Assembly: GCA_022843485.1 (NCBI GenBank)
Contig: JALHNM010000007.1
Coordinates: forward strand, 38,196-102,195
Source: Fimbriimonadaceae bacterium
GTDB lineage: Bacteria > Armatimonadota > Fimbriimonadia > Fimbriimonadales > Fimbriimonadaceae
Length of the DNA: 64,000 nt
Reading direction: 5' to 3'
The position numbers and the translations under genes are program-made. Within the stretch, counting starts at the first letter, position 1. Each line of letters starts with the position of its first letter. This document shows, piece by piece, positions 1 to 8,784 of this stretch. Below the pieces are notes generated by a model. It was not told where the DNA came from. It was given only the letters and a program-made list of their open reading frames with translations, and ran no database searches.

Positions 1-2
1 TG

Positions 3-128
3 CTCAACGTCTTCAAGCCGGGAGACACGATCGTGGCCGAAGTCGAAGACGAGGACAAGGTCGTCTTCCGCAAGAAGGACGGCGGCAAAGGCACGCCTAA
101 GTCCGAAGTCGAGTTAGTGAACAACTAA
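3..128 (+). CDS. 3' end of a truncated gene, possibly ClpC/ClpB-type ATPase tail
   Basis: The window opens inside a reading frame that stays open for 41 codons and stops at TAA (126-128). The visible peptide contains KPGDTIVAEVEDEDKVVF followed by a lysine-rich, polar tail. A 'GDxIxxxVxDxxxVVF' strand just before a charged tail resembles the last beta-strand of Clp/Hsp100 ATPases of the ClpC type, but the match is short. An intrinsic terminator follows 24 bases after the stop, which supports this being a real gene end. Identity is a guess; coding status is more secure because codon use matches the neighbourhood. Confidence 0.5.
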   Translation, partial: LNVFKPGDTIVAEVEDEDKVVFRKKDGGKGTPKSEVELVNN

Positions 129-152
129 CGGACACGGCCGAGCGAGAATGAG

Positions 153-181
153 CCGGGCGGGGGGAGAGTCCTCCCGCCCGG
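153..181 (+). terminator. Rho-independent-type terminator hairpin
   Basis: CCGGGCGGG at 153-161 pairs perfectly with CCCGCCCGG at 173-181, with extra inner pairs around a GAG loop. It lies just after the truncated first gene and before the convergent gene ending at 210. The T-run is weak (ttcgtcgttc), so it may work in both directions. Confidence 0.6.
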
Positions 182-209
182 TTCGTCGTTCGCGGTGATC
201 GGTCGGCGC

Positions 210-1958
210 TTACTGTGGGTCGCCGAGGATCCATTGGGCGTAGTCGAACTCTTGGCAGAGTTCGGAGTTGAGCGCGGGGCCGGTGCGGGTGAGGGTCGCG
301 CGGGCGCGGAGTAGGCCGGCGGACGAGATGTAGCGGGTCACGTCGCCGGTCGCCTCGACTACGATGGTCCGCGCGTCCTCCCCGAGCGGTACGATCCGAA
401 CGTCCACCGGGTCGAAGCGGCCCGCGAAGAAGTCGAACAGTTCGACGCGGCCGTCGAACTGCCCCTGGACAGTCGTCCGCGACCGGACTTCCAGCCGCAG
501 GCTCCTCGGGTTGAGCACGGGCGCTTGGCCGTAGAACTCGACCTGGACCGGCGGCGCCGGTTGGGCCTGGATGAAGCGGCACACCCGGAGCACGTCGAGA
601 TCGAACTCGCGCAGGGAGGCGAGGTTGCCCGACTGAACCCGGCCCTGGAGCACCGCGAACCGGTCGACCCGGGCCACCTGGGCGCGGCCGAGGACATGGA
701 GTTGGGCAAGCCAGAGCTGCGACGGTCCGGGCGGGATCGGCTCCGCAAGGAAGCTGGCACCGACGCCTTGTCCCGACCCGTCGCTCAGAAGGGCGTCCAG
801 CGGAGGGAACCCGGGGGTGAAGGGCGTCCTGTGAACGGTGAGGCCGGCGGTTGCCCCAAGCGGGAGGCCCTGCAGCTGCACCGCCCAGAACACCCGCTCG
901 TCCGTCGGCAGGTCGAGGGACGGGACGTCGGCCGTGAGGGCGAATGCACCGGGGATCCGAAGGACGGGGTCGCCGACTCGAACGGGGAGGGCCAGAGGAC
1001 CGCTCGACCACAACACCCTCAGCGCCCCGGACCCGAGCACGTTGCTCGCATAGAGCCGAAGGAACCCAACGGGCGTTCCTGAGCCTGCGTCGTACGCTGC
1101 GAGCAGTGGGACTCGGAGCCGACGGACAGTTCGATCCGGACCCTCGATGTTGAGCGGCACCACGATCTCGTCCAGCCCGGAACCCACACCCAGCGGGAAC
1201 AACTCGAGATCCTTTGCCTTCCGGCCGTCGAGCGTCTCCGAGTCGTAGGGTACGGCGATCCGCTCGACGGGGCCGCTCCAGAACGAGGCGGTCGTAGTGA
1301 ACACGGGGTAGGAGAACGTCCCCGGGCGCTCCTGCCCCCCCCATGCGCTCGGCCCGCTGCCCGTGAAGACCCGGCGCCAGAGCACCCCGGTTGGCCCTTG
1401 GGGCTGGCCGATGGTGACGTTCCCTGCGATCCGCGCACCGGCCAGATTTTGGGTTAGGGGGTCGTTCGGGTCGAACGGTGGGATGCTGAGCAACCCCCCT
1501 TGGAAGGAGAGGGTGTAGGTGAAGTCGGCGGGTACGGAGACGGAAGGGAGCGGGAGGCGTACCACCTCGTCCTCGAGTTGGACGCGGATCGGGCTGGTTT
1601 CGTAAAGCAGAGTCCCGGGAGCGCGCAGAGACGTGCCGTTGCTCCCGGTCACCATCGCCCCGTCGTTGGCGTAGATGCGGAAGACGACGTTCTCGGTCCC
1701 CTGGGGCGGTTCGGCGAAGTTGGCGAGGTAGGAGAACGAGACCTCGGTGAGGACGCGCGGGCCTGCCATGCGGACGCCCGAGCCCCGTTCCGGCCACCGG
1801 GTCCACTGCGTCGCGGGCGGCTGCCCGAGGAAGTTGCCGGTCGGGCCGGCCGGGCCAAATGAGTTGGTCTGGGCATCGGCCGTCCGCCAAACCGCGGTCT
1901 GGGCGAACGCCGCCGACCCCAGCGCGATGGTGGCGAGGATAAGTGCAGTGCGGGTCAT
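210..1958 (-). CDS. Large secreted protein with shared C-terminal module
   Basis: 582 residues starting MTRTALILATIALGSAAFAQ, a signal peptide ending in AFAQ. The start at 1958 is chosen because an AGGAG sequence lies just upstream and the longer frame only adds a non-signal-like leader. The N-terminal part is rich in beta-strand-forming segments with no domain I recognise. The last ~145 residues, from GRVQSGNLASLREFD to the end, align with the C-terminus of the protein at 27630-28895: GRV..G...SLR, RVCRFI, LEVRSRTTV, a C-E pair near the end and a final W-x-x-G. It is probably exported and exposed. It is transcribed alone, facing the truncated first gene. Function unknown. Confidence 0.85.
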   Translation of the reverse strand: MTRTALILATIALGSAAFAQTAVWRTADAQTNSFGPAGPTGNFLGQPPATQWTRWPERGSGVRMAGPRVLTEVSFSYLANFAEPPQGTENVVFRIYANDGAMVTGSNGTSLRAPGTLLYETSPIRVQLEDEVVRLPLPSVSVPADFTYTLSFQGGLLSIPPFDPNDPLTQNLAGARIAGNVTIGQPQGPTGVLWRRVFTGSGPSAWGGQERPGTFSYPVFTTTASFWSGPVERIAVPYDSETLDGRKAKDLELFPLGVGSGLDEIVVPLNIEGPDRTVRRLRVPLLAAYDAGSGTPVGFLRLYASNVLGSGALRVLWSSGPLALPVRVGDPVLRIPGAFALTADVPSLDLPTDERVFWAVQLQGLPLGATAGLTVHRTPFTPGFPPLDALLSDGSGQGVGASFLAEPIPPGPSQLWLAQLHVLGRAQVARVDRFAVLQGRVQSGNLASLREFDLDVLRVCRFIQAQPAPPVQVEFYGQAPVLNPRSLRLEVRSRTTVQGQFDGRVELFDFFAGRFDPVDVRIVPLGEDARTIVVEATGDVTRYISSAGLLRARATLTRTGPALNSELCQEFDYAQWILGDPQ

Positions 1959-2045
1959 AGCTCCTAATCCAGAGTCGTTATGGTCACGACTCGGAATTAG
2001 TCTATCACAGCGCCCAAAGGATTCCAAGCGGGAATCGGGGGGATT

Positions 2046-3152
2046 TCACTTCCTACGGAGCGTGGAGGTGATGCGCTGGTCCATGGTCATGCCCATGAAG
2101 CCGCTCATCCCGACGTTCCCGCCCATCGTGAGCTCGCGGATCATGCCGGTGCCGATCTCGACGACGGCGGTGCCCTTCTGATCGACGTTGAACGCAGCGT
2201 TCATCTCGCGGGGGACGTTCGTGGCCCTGGTCTCGCCGGGCGGCGGGTCCGGCATCTTGACCTTCATCGCCGGCTTCCCTGCGATCTGGATCTCGATGGT
2301 CGCCGTCCCCGCCCAGCGGTCGAGCCGGGCGAGGCGGAAGTTCACGGGCAGGTTCTGGTTCGTGAACGTCGCGTTCGGGAGCGGCATGACGCGGGACATG
2401 ACTTTGGCGAAGTCGAGCGTCGTGGTCCACTTCGCGCCCTCGTCGACCGGGCCCTCAGGGAACCGGACCCCCATAAACCCGATGTCAGAGGCGATCCCAG
2501 CGGCGGTGGCCTCTTGGATCGAGCCTTTGGTGACGTTGCTCTCGATGGGTCGGCCGAGCGAGTCGAACGTGGCCGCCATGGTCACGCCCTCCATTGCCTC
2601 ACTCGCCTGCTTGACGGCGGCGGCCGCTTGCTTCTCGTCGGCGTTCATCGCTGCCTTCTCGATGCCGATCTCGACCTTGGTCCGCTCCCCTTCGACCGCG
2701 AGGACACGGACCTTGATGTCGGCCTCGAGGCTGCTCGTCACGGGCCGGGGTGCCTCGGTGCCTTGGCGGCCGCGCATCTGCTGGGTGGTCTGGGTGGTCG
2801 ACGCGAACCGCAGTTCGGACCCGGGCTGGAAGCGGAACCTTAGCGTGACCGGGCCGGATGCGGGGGCAGCCGGGGCAGCGGCGGCGGCGCTGGCCGTGAC
2901 CGGGGCGGTCGTCGGAGTGGCCGTTTCGCCGGTCACCGGGGCCGGGGTGGCCGTGCTCTCCGTCGGGGCGGGGGTCGCCGACTCCGAGGCGCTCGGGCTT
3001 GCGGGCGCGTCGGTGCTGGCCGGGAAGGCGTCGCTCGCCCGTCGCGCGGTGACCGGCTCGAGCTTCGTCGACCCACCCTGCTGGCCGCAGCCGACGAGTG
3101 AGGCGACGGACGCCGAAACGAGCAAGACGACGGCCAGGAGGGAACGCGACAT
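2046..3152 (-). CDS. Lipoprotein of unknown function (DUF6263-like)
   Basis: 368 residues. The N-terminus has a hydrophobic stretch ending in the lipobox LVGC (cysteine near residue 22), so it should be lipidated and anchored to a membrane. Residues ~25-95 form a low-complexity Ala/Pro/Ser/Thr linker. The C-terminal ~270 residues begin with TLRFRFQPGSELRF and contain repeated Thr/Gln-rich strands, resembling DUF6263-type proteins that start with a 'GxxLrf' strand; this family call is tentative. It starts 7 bases after the lipoate ligase stop, so it is probably the last gene of a three-gene operon (4430 to 2046). No enzymatic motif is visible. Confidence 0.8.
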   Translation of the reverse strand: MSRSLLAVVLLVSASVASLVGCGQQGGSTKLEPVTARRASDAFPASTDAPASPSASESATPAPTESTATPAPVTGETATPTTAPVTASAAAAAPAAPASGPVTLRFRFQPGSELRFASTTQTTQQMRGRQGTEAPRPVTSSLEADIKVRVLAVEGERTKVEIGIEKAAMNADEKQAAAAVKQASEAMEGVTMAATFDSLGRPIESNVTKGSIQEATAAGIASDIGFMGVRFPEGPVDEGAKWTTTLDFAKVMSRVMPLPNATFTNQNLPVNFRLARLDRWAGTATIEIQIAGKPAMKVKMPDPPPGETRATNVPREMNAAFNVDQKGTAVVEIGTGMIRELTMGGNVGMSGFMGMTMDQRITSTLRRK

Positions 3153-3159
3153 GGTGCGC

Positions 3160-3861
3160 CTATTGTACGTCTTCGGCGGCCATGTCCGATCCGACCGAGG
3201 CCAGGACGCGCGCCAGGGCCGTCGCGAACTGGGGCCGCGAGACAGAGGCCCATCCGTTCGGCCCGGGCGAGGCGAACACCTGGGCCGGATCGACGAGCGG
3301 CGGCCCAGCCGGGACGCTGGCTTGGACGAGGACGGCCCCCTCCGTCAGTCGCAGGGCGCACCCGCACACCTTGATCCCGGTAGCCGTGTCGACCACGTCG
3401 TTCGGTGAGACGTGGGCGAAGCAGTCCGCCGTCGGGCGGTCGGTCCCGACAAAGCGGGTGTCCTCACCCAGCGCGGCATCGACCCCGCACTCGCGGAGGG
3501 CGGCGATGAGCCAGGGCACGATGCGGCGATAGACCATCACGACGGACCGGTGCTGGGCGCTGGCGAGGCCGAGACGTTCGAGCGGGGCGGCGAGGCCGAT
3601 GGTGACGTCGTGCCCGTGTAGGACGGCCTTGCCGCCGGTGGTCCGGCGCACCGAGGGCACGCCTACGCCGTGTAGGAGCACCCGCTCCGGCCGCTGGCTC
3701 GCCCCAAGGCTCACCCAGGGCCCGTCCCAGCCGTAGACCCTCGCCACGACCCGCCCGGCCCCAAGGAGGGCAAGGTCACGGGCCATGTTCGTCGGGCCAT
3801 CGTGGAGACCGTCGTCCAGCCGTTCGCCCACCTTGGAGAGCCCCCCGCCTCCGGCCGTCAC
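3160..3861 (-). CDS. Lipoate-protein ligase / octanoyltransferase family protein
   Basis: 233 residues of the BPL/LplA/LipB fold (PF03099). This family attaches lipoate or octanoate to the lysine of lipoyl domains, such as GcvH or E2 subunits. The signature RRTTGGKAVLHGHDVT lies near residue 72 and matches RRxTGGxAVxHxxD. A lysine in GIKVCGCALR near residue 161 fits the catalytic lysine. I place the start at a GTG (3861) that overlaps the upstream stop as GTGA. This gives the usual N-terminus before DDGLHDGPTNMA; a longer open frame upstream is antisense-like shadow. Which substrate it uses cannot be read from sequence, but gcvPB is 3 kb away. Confidence 0.82.
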   Translation of the reverse strand: MTAGGGGLSKVGERLDDGLHDGPTNMARDLALLGAGRVVARVYGWDGPWVSLGASQRPERVLLHGVGVPSVRRTTGGKAVLHGHDVTIGLAAPLERLGLASAQHRSVVMVYRRIVPWLIAALRECGVDAALGEDTRFVGTDRPTADCFAHVSPNDVVDTATGIKVCGCALRLTEGAVLVQASVPAGPPLVDPAQVFASPGPNGWASVSRPQFATALARVLASVGSDMAAEDVQ

Positions 3862-4430
3862 AGCACCCGCTGGAAGAGGTCCACGTCGTACATCGGTTGC
3901 TTGGGGAGGCTCTTCTCGTAGCTGTGTCGCGAGTCCCAGAAGACGAAGCCGACCACCTCTTGCGGGACTTCGACGTGTTGGCCGACCATCGAGCCGCGAC
4001 AGCCGGAGATCACCTTGAGCTCCTCGAAGATGCGGACCATCTCCTCGATCATCGACTCCTCGTAGCCGAGGTCCGCGATGCGCACGCTGCTCGAGAGGAA
4101 CGTGCCGGGAGGGGTGGACTCGAGGCGGAGGCCATCGACCGAGCGGACCCGAAACCGAAGAAGGTCGGGCGGGGTCGAGAGGAGCTTGGAGATGACCTCG
4201 AAGACGTCCGCCCGGATGAGCGTGTTCCAGGCGTACACCGCGTCCGCCTCGGTCGCGTAGTGCGAGAGGGTGCAGAACGAGAAGGGGTCTGCAGTCTCCT
4301 CCCAAAGGCTCACCGAGACGAAGCCGGGCACGGTCTGCATGAGCTCCATCACCTGGCTTTGGATGTCCCTCATGAGGTCGTATTCGACCTGGGTGAACCG
4401 CGCCCGACCGAACACGACGACGTCGTCCAT
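3858..4430 (-). CDS. ABM-like dimeric alpha/beta-barrel protein, duplicated
   Basis: 190 residues. It begins MDDVVVFGRARFTQ and shows a ferredoxin-like pattern (beta strand, helix with EYDLMRDIQSQ, PGFVSVSLWEE), typical of antibiotic-biosynthesis-monooxygenase (ABM) domains. A second similar half seems to follow from about residue 110 (SGCRGSMVGQHVEVPQ, then VVGFVFWDSRHSYEKS). No cofactor residues can be assigned. It is the first gene of a set with lipoate ligase and a lipoprotein, and its stop overlaps the ligase GTG start by four bases, so the two are probably translationally coupled. Confidence 0.75.
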   Translation of the reverse strand: MDDVVVFGRARFTQVEYDLMRDIQSQVMELMQTVPGFVSVSLWEETADPFSFCTLSHYATEADAVYAWNTLIRADVFEVISKLLSTPPDLLRFRVRSVDGLRLESTPPGTFLSSSVRIADLGYEESMIEEMVRIFEELKVISGCRGSMVGQHVEVPQEVVGFVFWDSRHSYEKSLPKQPMYDVDLFQRVL

Positions 4431-4531
4431 CCCCCGGTTTATACCGTTCTGAGGGCAATCTTGACAGCCATGCTTGGAGACTGACGAAAGTGCGTGTAGA
4501 CTATTTCTCGCTGGTGATCGGAGACACCGCT

Positions 4532-6934
4532 ATGACCCGCTACTTGAGTTCCTTCCGTTCCTTTACCTTCACCCTTGCCGCCGCCATGTGCGCGGCGGCA
4601 CTCGCCCAGACCCGCGTCCCGGTCGCGGACGTCCAAGCGACGTCGTCCTTCTTCGCCGGGTTCCAGACGATCGTCGCCACCGACCAAGGGCTGGTCGAAG
4701 ACCCTCCCGGCAGCGGTCGGTACCGCTTCCTGACGAGTGCGCTCGACTGGACGGCGAACTACGGGACGCCCAACGACGAAGCCCCCCTGATCCACTTCGA
4801 GTTCGACCAGCCCCGGACGATCGACCGGTTCTGGGTGTGGAACAACAACGGCTGGACCTTCCGCGGCTTCCGCGAGGTCGCGGTCCAGTACAGCGACGAC
4901 GGCGTCCGGTGGAAGACGTTCCCCCGGCGGTACGTGTTCGACGAGGCCCGCGGGGGCGACTTCTACTTCGGGCAAGGCTTCACCCTCCCCTTCCCCGTCC
5001 GTACGAAGTTCATCCGCTTCAACTGCCACGGCACCTGGCGCCAGGGGGGCAACCCGGACGTCGCTGGCCTCGGCCGGGTGTGGTTCTTCGAAGGCGGGAC
5101 GCCGGGTGACCCGGGCCCCGAGACCGGGCCCTTCCCTCGCGTTTCGGGGTACGTGAACGTCAAGGACGCCCCCTATAACGCGGTCGGCGACGGCGTTACC
5201 GACGACCAGCCGGCGATCCAGCGGGCGATCCTCGATTGGCAAGGCAGCGGCCGGATCGTCTACATCCCGGAGGGCACGTACCTCTTGGGCTCCCCGCTGC
5301 GGTACCGGACGAACTCGACGAACGACCGCAACTCGTTCTTCGGGTTCAGTAACCTCTTCGGGGCGGGGTCAAGCCGCACCACGCTCCGCCTTCGAGACGG
5401 GGTCCTGACCGACGTCAACAACCCGCAGCCCGTCCTCTTCAACGGGTACCTCTCGTTCTTCAACGGATCGTTCGAGGAGACGACGGCCGACTGGTTCAAC
5501 AACAACATCCGCGGGTTCACGATCGATACGGGGTCGAACAACCCGGGCGCGAAGGGGATCGAGTTCTTCTCGAACAACACGGGGAGCCTGCGCGACGTCG
5601 TGATCCGTTCGGGCGACGGGGCGGGCCGGGTCGGCCTCGAGCTGGGCCACGTCGACAAGAACGGTCCGCTGCTCGTGCAAGGCCTTCGGGTCGAGGGCTT
5701 CGACATCGGGGTCCGCACCGCCACGACCGTCAACAGCCTCGTGTTCGACGACATCACGCTAAACGACCAGCGCCAGGTCGCGTTCCTCAATGAGGGCCAG
5801 TGCGTCTCGATCCGGAAGCTCGTCACGAACGGGACGGTCGAGGCCCTGCGGAGCAACTTCGGACACGTGGCGATCGTCGACTCACGCCTGACGGGGTCGG
5901 GCGCGGCGGGCTCGCTCCCCGCGATGCTCAACGGCGAGTACTTCTATGCTCGCAACGTCGAGGTCGAGGGGTTCGGCCTGGGCTTGCGCAACGAGTTCGG
6001 GAACGCGCCCAACGCCCCGGAATCGATCGTCGGGGACTACGTCTCGAACCGACCCGTGCTCTCGCTGTTCGGCGGCCCGGCTCGGTCGTTGAACCTGGAC
6101 GTCCCGGTGTCCCCGGTCTTCCCGACCGACCCGGCCGGGAACTGGGCCAACGTCCGGGACTTCCGGTTGACGACCGAGCGGGACGAGGCCCTCGCCTTCC
6201 AGCGCGCGGTCGACTCGGGCGCGGAGACGGTCTACTTCCCTTCCGGGGTCACGGTGGACCTGTTCTCCGACGTCGAGCTTCGCGGGTCGGTCCGGCGCGT
6301 CGTGGGGTTCTTCAGCGTCTATCGGACGTTCAACAACGCCAAGGTGACGCTCGGCGCGGGCGTCCACCCGGCGGTGCTGTTCGAGCAGTTCCGCGGGCTG
6401 AACGTCGGGAACGCAGGGTCTCGAACCTTGGCGGTCTCGGACTCTGAGTCCTCGGTGGTCAGCACGGGTACCGGGCCGGTGTTCGTCGAGAACGTGGTCG
6501 GCGACCGCTTCGTCCTGACCCCCGGCCAACGCCTGACTGCCCGGCAGCTCAACACCGAGACTGAGGGGACGAAGATCACGAACGACGGCGGGACGCTTTG
6601 GATCCTCGGGCTCAAGACGGAGCGCGGCGGAACCCTGGTCGAGTCCCTCAACGGCGCGAGGTCCGAGATCGTCGGGGGTCTGTGCTACACGACGACCGCC
6701 GGTCGGCTCGGGCCGATGTTCACGGTGGTGGACAGCGACCTCTCGGTCTCGATCGGGGAGGTCTGCTACACGTTCGACCCGTACACGGTCCTCGTTCGCG
6801 AACGTCAGGGCCGGACGACCCGACAGCTCGACCGGGGCCAAGCCCCGTTCCGGTTCTCGTTCATGCAGGGCAGCGACCTGCCGCTCTTCCGGGCGGCCCG
6901 GACGCTCAAGCGGACGACCACGGTCCGCGACTAG
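4532..6934 (+). CDS. Secreted discoidin-like plus pectate-lyase-type beta-helix protein
   Basis: 800 residues. Signal peptide MTRYLSSFRSF... ends at AALAQ. I use the ATG at 4532, preceded by GGAGA, rather than an in-frame ATG 14 codons upstream. Residues ~30-190 look like a discoidin/F5-8 C-type carbohydrate-binding domain (DWTANYGTPN, DRFWVWNNNGWTFRGF, EVAVQYSDDGVRW). From ~206 the pattern VNVKDAPYNAVGDGVTDD and IPEGTYLLGSPL is the classic opening of Pectate_lyase_3 / parallel beta-helix enzymes, followed by long Asn- and Val-rich coils. It probably binds or cuts a polysaccharide outside the cell. The catalytic residues cannot be placed, so enzyme activity is not certain. Confidence 0.85.
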   Translation: MTRYLSSFRSFTFTLAAAMCAAALAQTRVPVADVQATSSFFAGFQTIVATDQGLVEDPPGSGRYRFLTSALDWTANYGTPNDEAPLIHFEFDQPRTIDRFWVWNNNGWTFRGFREVAVQYSDDGVRWKTFPRRYVFDEARGGDFYFGQGFTLPFPVRTKFIRFNCHGTWRQGGNPDVAGLGRVWFFEGGTPGDPGPETGPFPRVSGYVNVKDAPYNAVGDGVTDDQPAIQRAILDWQGSGRIVYIPEGTYLLGSPLRYRTNSTNDRNSFFGFSNLFGAGSSRTTLRLRDGVLTDVNNPQPVLFNGYLSFFNGSFEETTADWFNNNIRGFTIDTGSNNPGAKGIEFFSNNTGSLRDVVIRSGDGAGRVGLELGHVDKNGPLLVQGLRVEGFDIGVRTATTVNSLVFDDITLNDQRQVAFLNEGQCVSIRKLVTNGTVEALRSNFGHVAIVDSRLTGSGAAGSLPAMLNGEYFYARNVEVEGFGLGLRNEFGNAPNAPESIVGDYVSNRPVLSLFGGPARSLNLDVPVSPVFPTDPAGNWANVRDFRLTTERDEALAFQRAVDSGAETVYFPSGVTVDLFSDVELRGSVRRVVGFFSVYRTFNNAKVTLGAGVHPAVLFEQFRGLNVGNAGSRTLAVSDSESSVVSTGTGPVFVENVVGDRFVLTPGQRLTARQLNTETEGTKITNDGGTLWILGLKTERGGTLVESLNGARSEIVGGLCYTTTAGRLGPMFTVVDSDLSVSIGEVCYTFDPYTVLVRERQGRTTRQLDRGQAPFRFSFMQGSDLPLFRAARTLKRTTTVRD

Positions 6935-6976
6935 CGCCAGGCGGGGGGCTCGGTCAGGGCCCCCCCTCAGGCTCCC

Positions 6977-8467
6977 CTAGGCTGTGACGCCGGCCCTTTC
7001 GGGATACCAGCGGACATCCAGGGTCTTGACCGCGGCCGCCTCGTCGAGGCGGCCCACGATTTGGGTCGTGGGCGCGGCGTGGAGGGCGTCTGGGTTGACC
7101 TTCGCCTCTTCGCAGATCGCGATCAGGGCGTCGCAGAAGGCGTCCAGGGTCTCCTTGCACTCGCTCTCCGTCGGCTCGATCATGAGGGCCTCCGGCACGA
7201 TCAGCGGGAAGTAGTTGGTCGGCGGGTGGAACCCGTAGTCGATCAGCCGCTTGCTGATGTCGAGCGCACGGACGCCGAGCTTCTTGTAGGGGGTGGCGGT
7301 CAGGACGCACTCGTGCATGCACGGCCGGTCGTGGGCGGCGGGCAGGTGGTCGCGCAGGCGGGCCTTCACGTAGTTCGCGTTCAGGACGGCGTACCGGCTG
7401 ATCTGCGGGAGCCGCTCCTTGCCGTAGGCGAGCAGGTAGGTGAGGGCCCGCACGGCCATGAGGAACTGGCCGAAGAACGTACTGACCCGGCCGATGCTCA
7501 GGGGTCGCTCGCGGTCGAAGAACGGTGTGCCATCGGGCCGCCTCTTGAGCGCGGGGGCGGGAAGGAACGGTTCGAGCTGGGCCTTGAGCCCGATCGCGCC
7601 GCAGCCGGGGCCGCCTCCGCCGTGGGGGGTGCTGAACGTCTTGTGGAGGTTCAGGTGCATGCAGTCGAACCCATGGTCGCCAGGCCGGGTGGTGCCCACC
7701 ATCGCGTTCATGTTGGCCCCGTCGCAGAACACCTGGCCCCCGACGGCGTGGACCATCTCGCAGATCCGGGCGATGTTCGGCTCGAAGAGGCCGAGGGTCG
7801 AGGGGTTCGTGACCATGAACGCGGCCACGGTCTCGTCCAGGTTCCGGGCGAGGGCGTCGAGGTCGGTGTTCCCGTCGGCGTCCGTGGGGATCGTCTTGAC
7901 GTCGTAGCCGCACCGGGCCGCGCTGGCCGGGTTTGTGCCGTGGGCCGAGTCGGGGACGAGTACCACCGTCCGCGTGCTGCCCTGTCCACGGCTCTCATGG
8001 TACGCCTTGATCAGCATGAGGCACGTGAGCTCGCCGTGGGCGCCGGCGACCGGCTGCATGGTGATCTCGTCGAAGCCGGTGATCTCGCGGAGGAAGTCGT
8101 AGACCCCGGCGAGGACCTCGAGGGCGCCGGGCGCGGTGGACTCGGGTTGGAGCGGGTGGAGCATGGCGAAGCCGCTCAGGCCCGCCGTCCGCTCGTTGAT
8201 CTTGGGGTTGTACTTCATGGTACAGGACCCCAGCGGGTAGAAGCCGGTGTCGATGCCGTAGTTGATGTGGCTGAGGTTCGTGAAGTGCCGGACGACCTCG
8301 AGTTCGCTGACCTCCGGCCACGCCAGGCCCTCGCGGACGGCTCCCACGGCAGCCGGGATATCGACCTGGGGCGTGTTCGCCTCCGGCAGATTGCACCCGA
8401 TCCGGCCCTTGCGGGACTTCTCGAAGATGAGCTTGGGCTGGGGAACGGTCTTCGTGACGTTTGGCAT
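6977..8467 (-). CDS. gcvPB: Glycine dehydrogenase (decarboxylating) subunit 2
   Basis: 496 residues, normal for GcvPB, the PLP-carrying subunit of the split P-protein of the glycine cleavage system. With GcvPA it decarboxylates glycine and passes the aminomethyl group to lipoyl-GcvH. The PLP site is NLHKTFSTPHGGGGPG near residue 275. Other family segments are PLGSCTMKYNPK and NYFPLIVPEALMIEPTESE. The start ATG has GGGAAGAG upstream. gcvPA, gcvT and gcvH are not adjacent in this window. A lipoate ligase lies ~3 kb away. Confidence 0.95.
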   Translation of the reverse strand: MPNVTKTVPQPKLIFEKSRKGRIGCNLPEANTPQVDIPAAVGAVREGLAWPEVSELEVVRHFTNLSHINYGIDTGFYPLGSCTMKYNPKINERTAGLSGFAMLHPLQPESTAPGALEVLAGVYDFLREITGFDEITMQPVAGAHGELTCLMLIKAYHESRGQGSTRTVVLVPDSAHGTNPASAARCGYDVKTIPTDADGNTDLDALARNLDETVAAFMVTNPSTLGLFEPNIARICEMVHAVGGQVFCDGANMNAMVGTTRPGDHGFDCMHLNLHKTFSTPHGGGGPGCGAIGLKAQLEPFLPAPALKRRPDGTPFFDRERPLSIGRVSTFFGQFLMAVRALTYLLAYGKERLPQISRYAVLNANYVKARLRDHLPAAHDRPCMHECVLTATPYKKLGVRALDISKRLIDYGFHPPTNYFPLIVPEALMIEPTESECKETLDAFCDALIAICEEAKVNPDALHAAPTTQIVGRLDEAAAVKTLDVRWYPERAGVTA

Positions 8468-8544
8468 CTCTCTTCCCTCAGTCTACCGACCGGTGTCCGG
8501 CCCCGTCTCGCGGGCTAGCCCTCAAGGCCCCTCGGCGGTCGCCC

Positions 8545-8612
8545 GGAGCGCGGGCTTTCCAGCCCACACCCCGGTCCGCGGGCTTTCCAGCCCGCAGGCC
8601 CACCTCGAGTTC
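8545..8612. repeat. Dispersed palindromic repeats (GCGGGCTTTCCAGCCCGC type)
   Basis: The 317-base gap between gcvPB and the next gene has no gene. It holds two tandem palindromic units, GCGGGCTTTCCAGCCC and GCGGGCTTTCCAGCCCGC, separated by a 'CACACCCCGGTCC' spacer. Related units occur near 22380, 37685 and 38170. Confidence 0.7.
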
Positions 8613-8784
8613 CTGAACTCACCGTTCGACCACGCCGGGTCTAGACCTTGGGGTCGGGCAGGTCATGCACGGGATCCCCTTGAACCCTGCCCTCGGGCGG
8701 GACGCCCAGGGGACCACGTCCGGGACGGACGTGCCACGGGTGGGTGGGAAGCGGCAGAGGGAGCGCGTGTGAGACAATCGGCGC

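Noticed and set aside
97..1890. Long open frame antisense to the secreted protein at 210-1958, and similar ones at 7061-8518, 8641-9840 and 9931-11328
   Set aside because: Arg/Pro- or Asp/Glu-rich composition typical of shadow frames in high-GC DNA; the opposite strand carries clear domain-bearing genes.
3862..4458. 5' extension of the lipoate ligase frame to 4458
   Set aside because: The extra ~200 residues are Arg/Pro-rich shadow of the ABM-like gene; the GTG at 3861 gives the normal family length.
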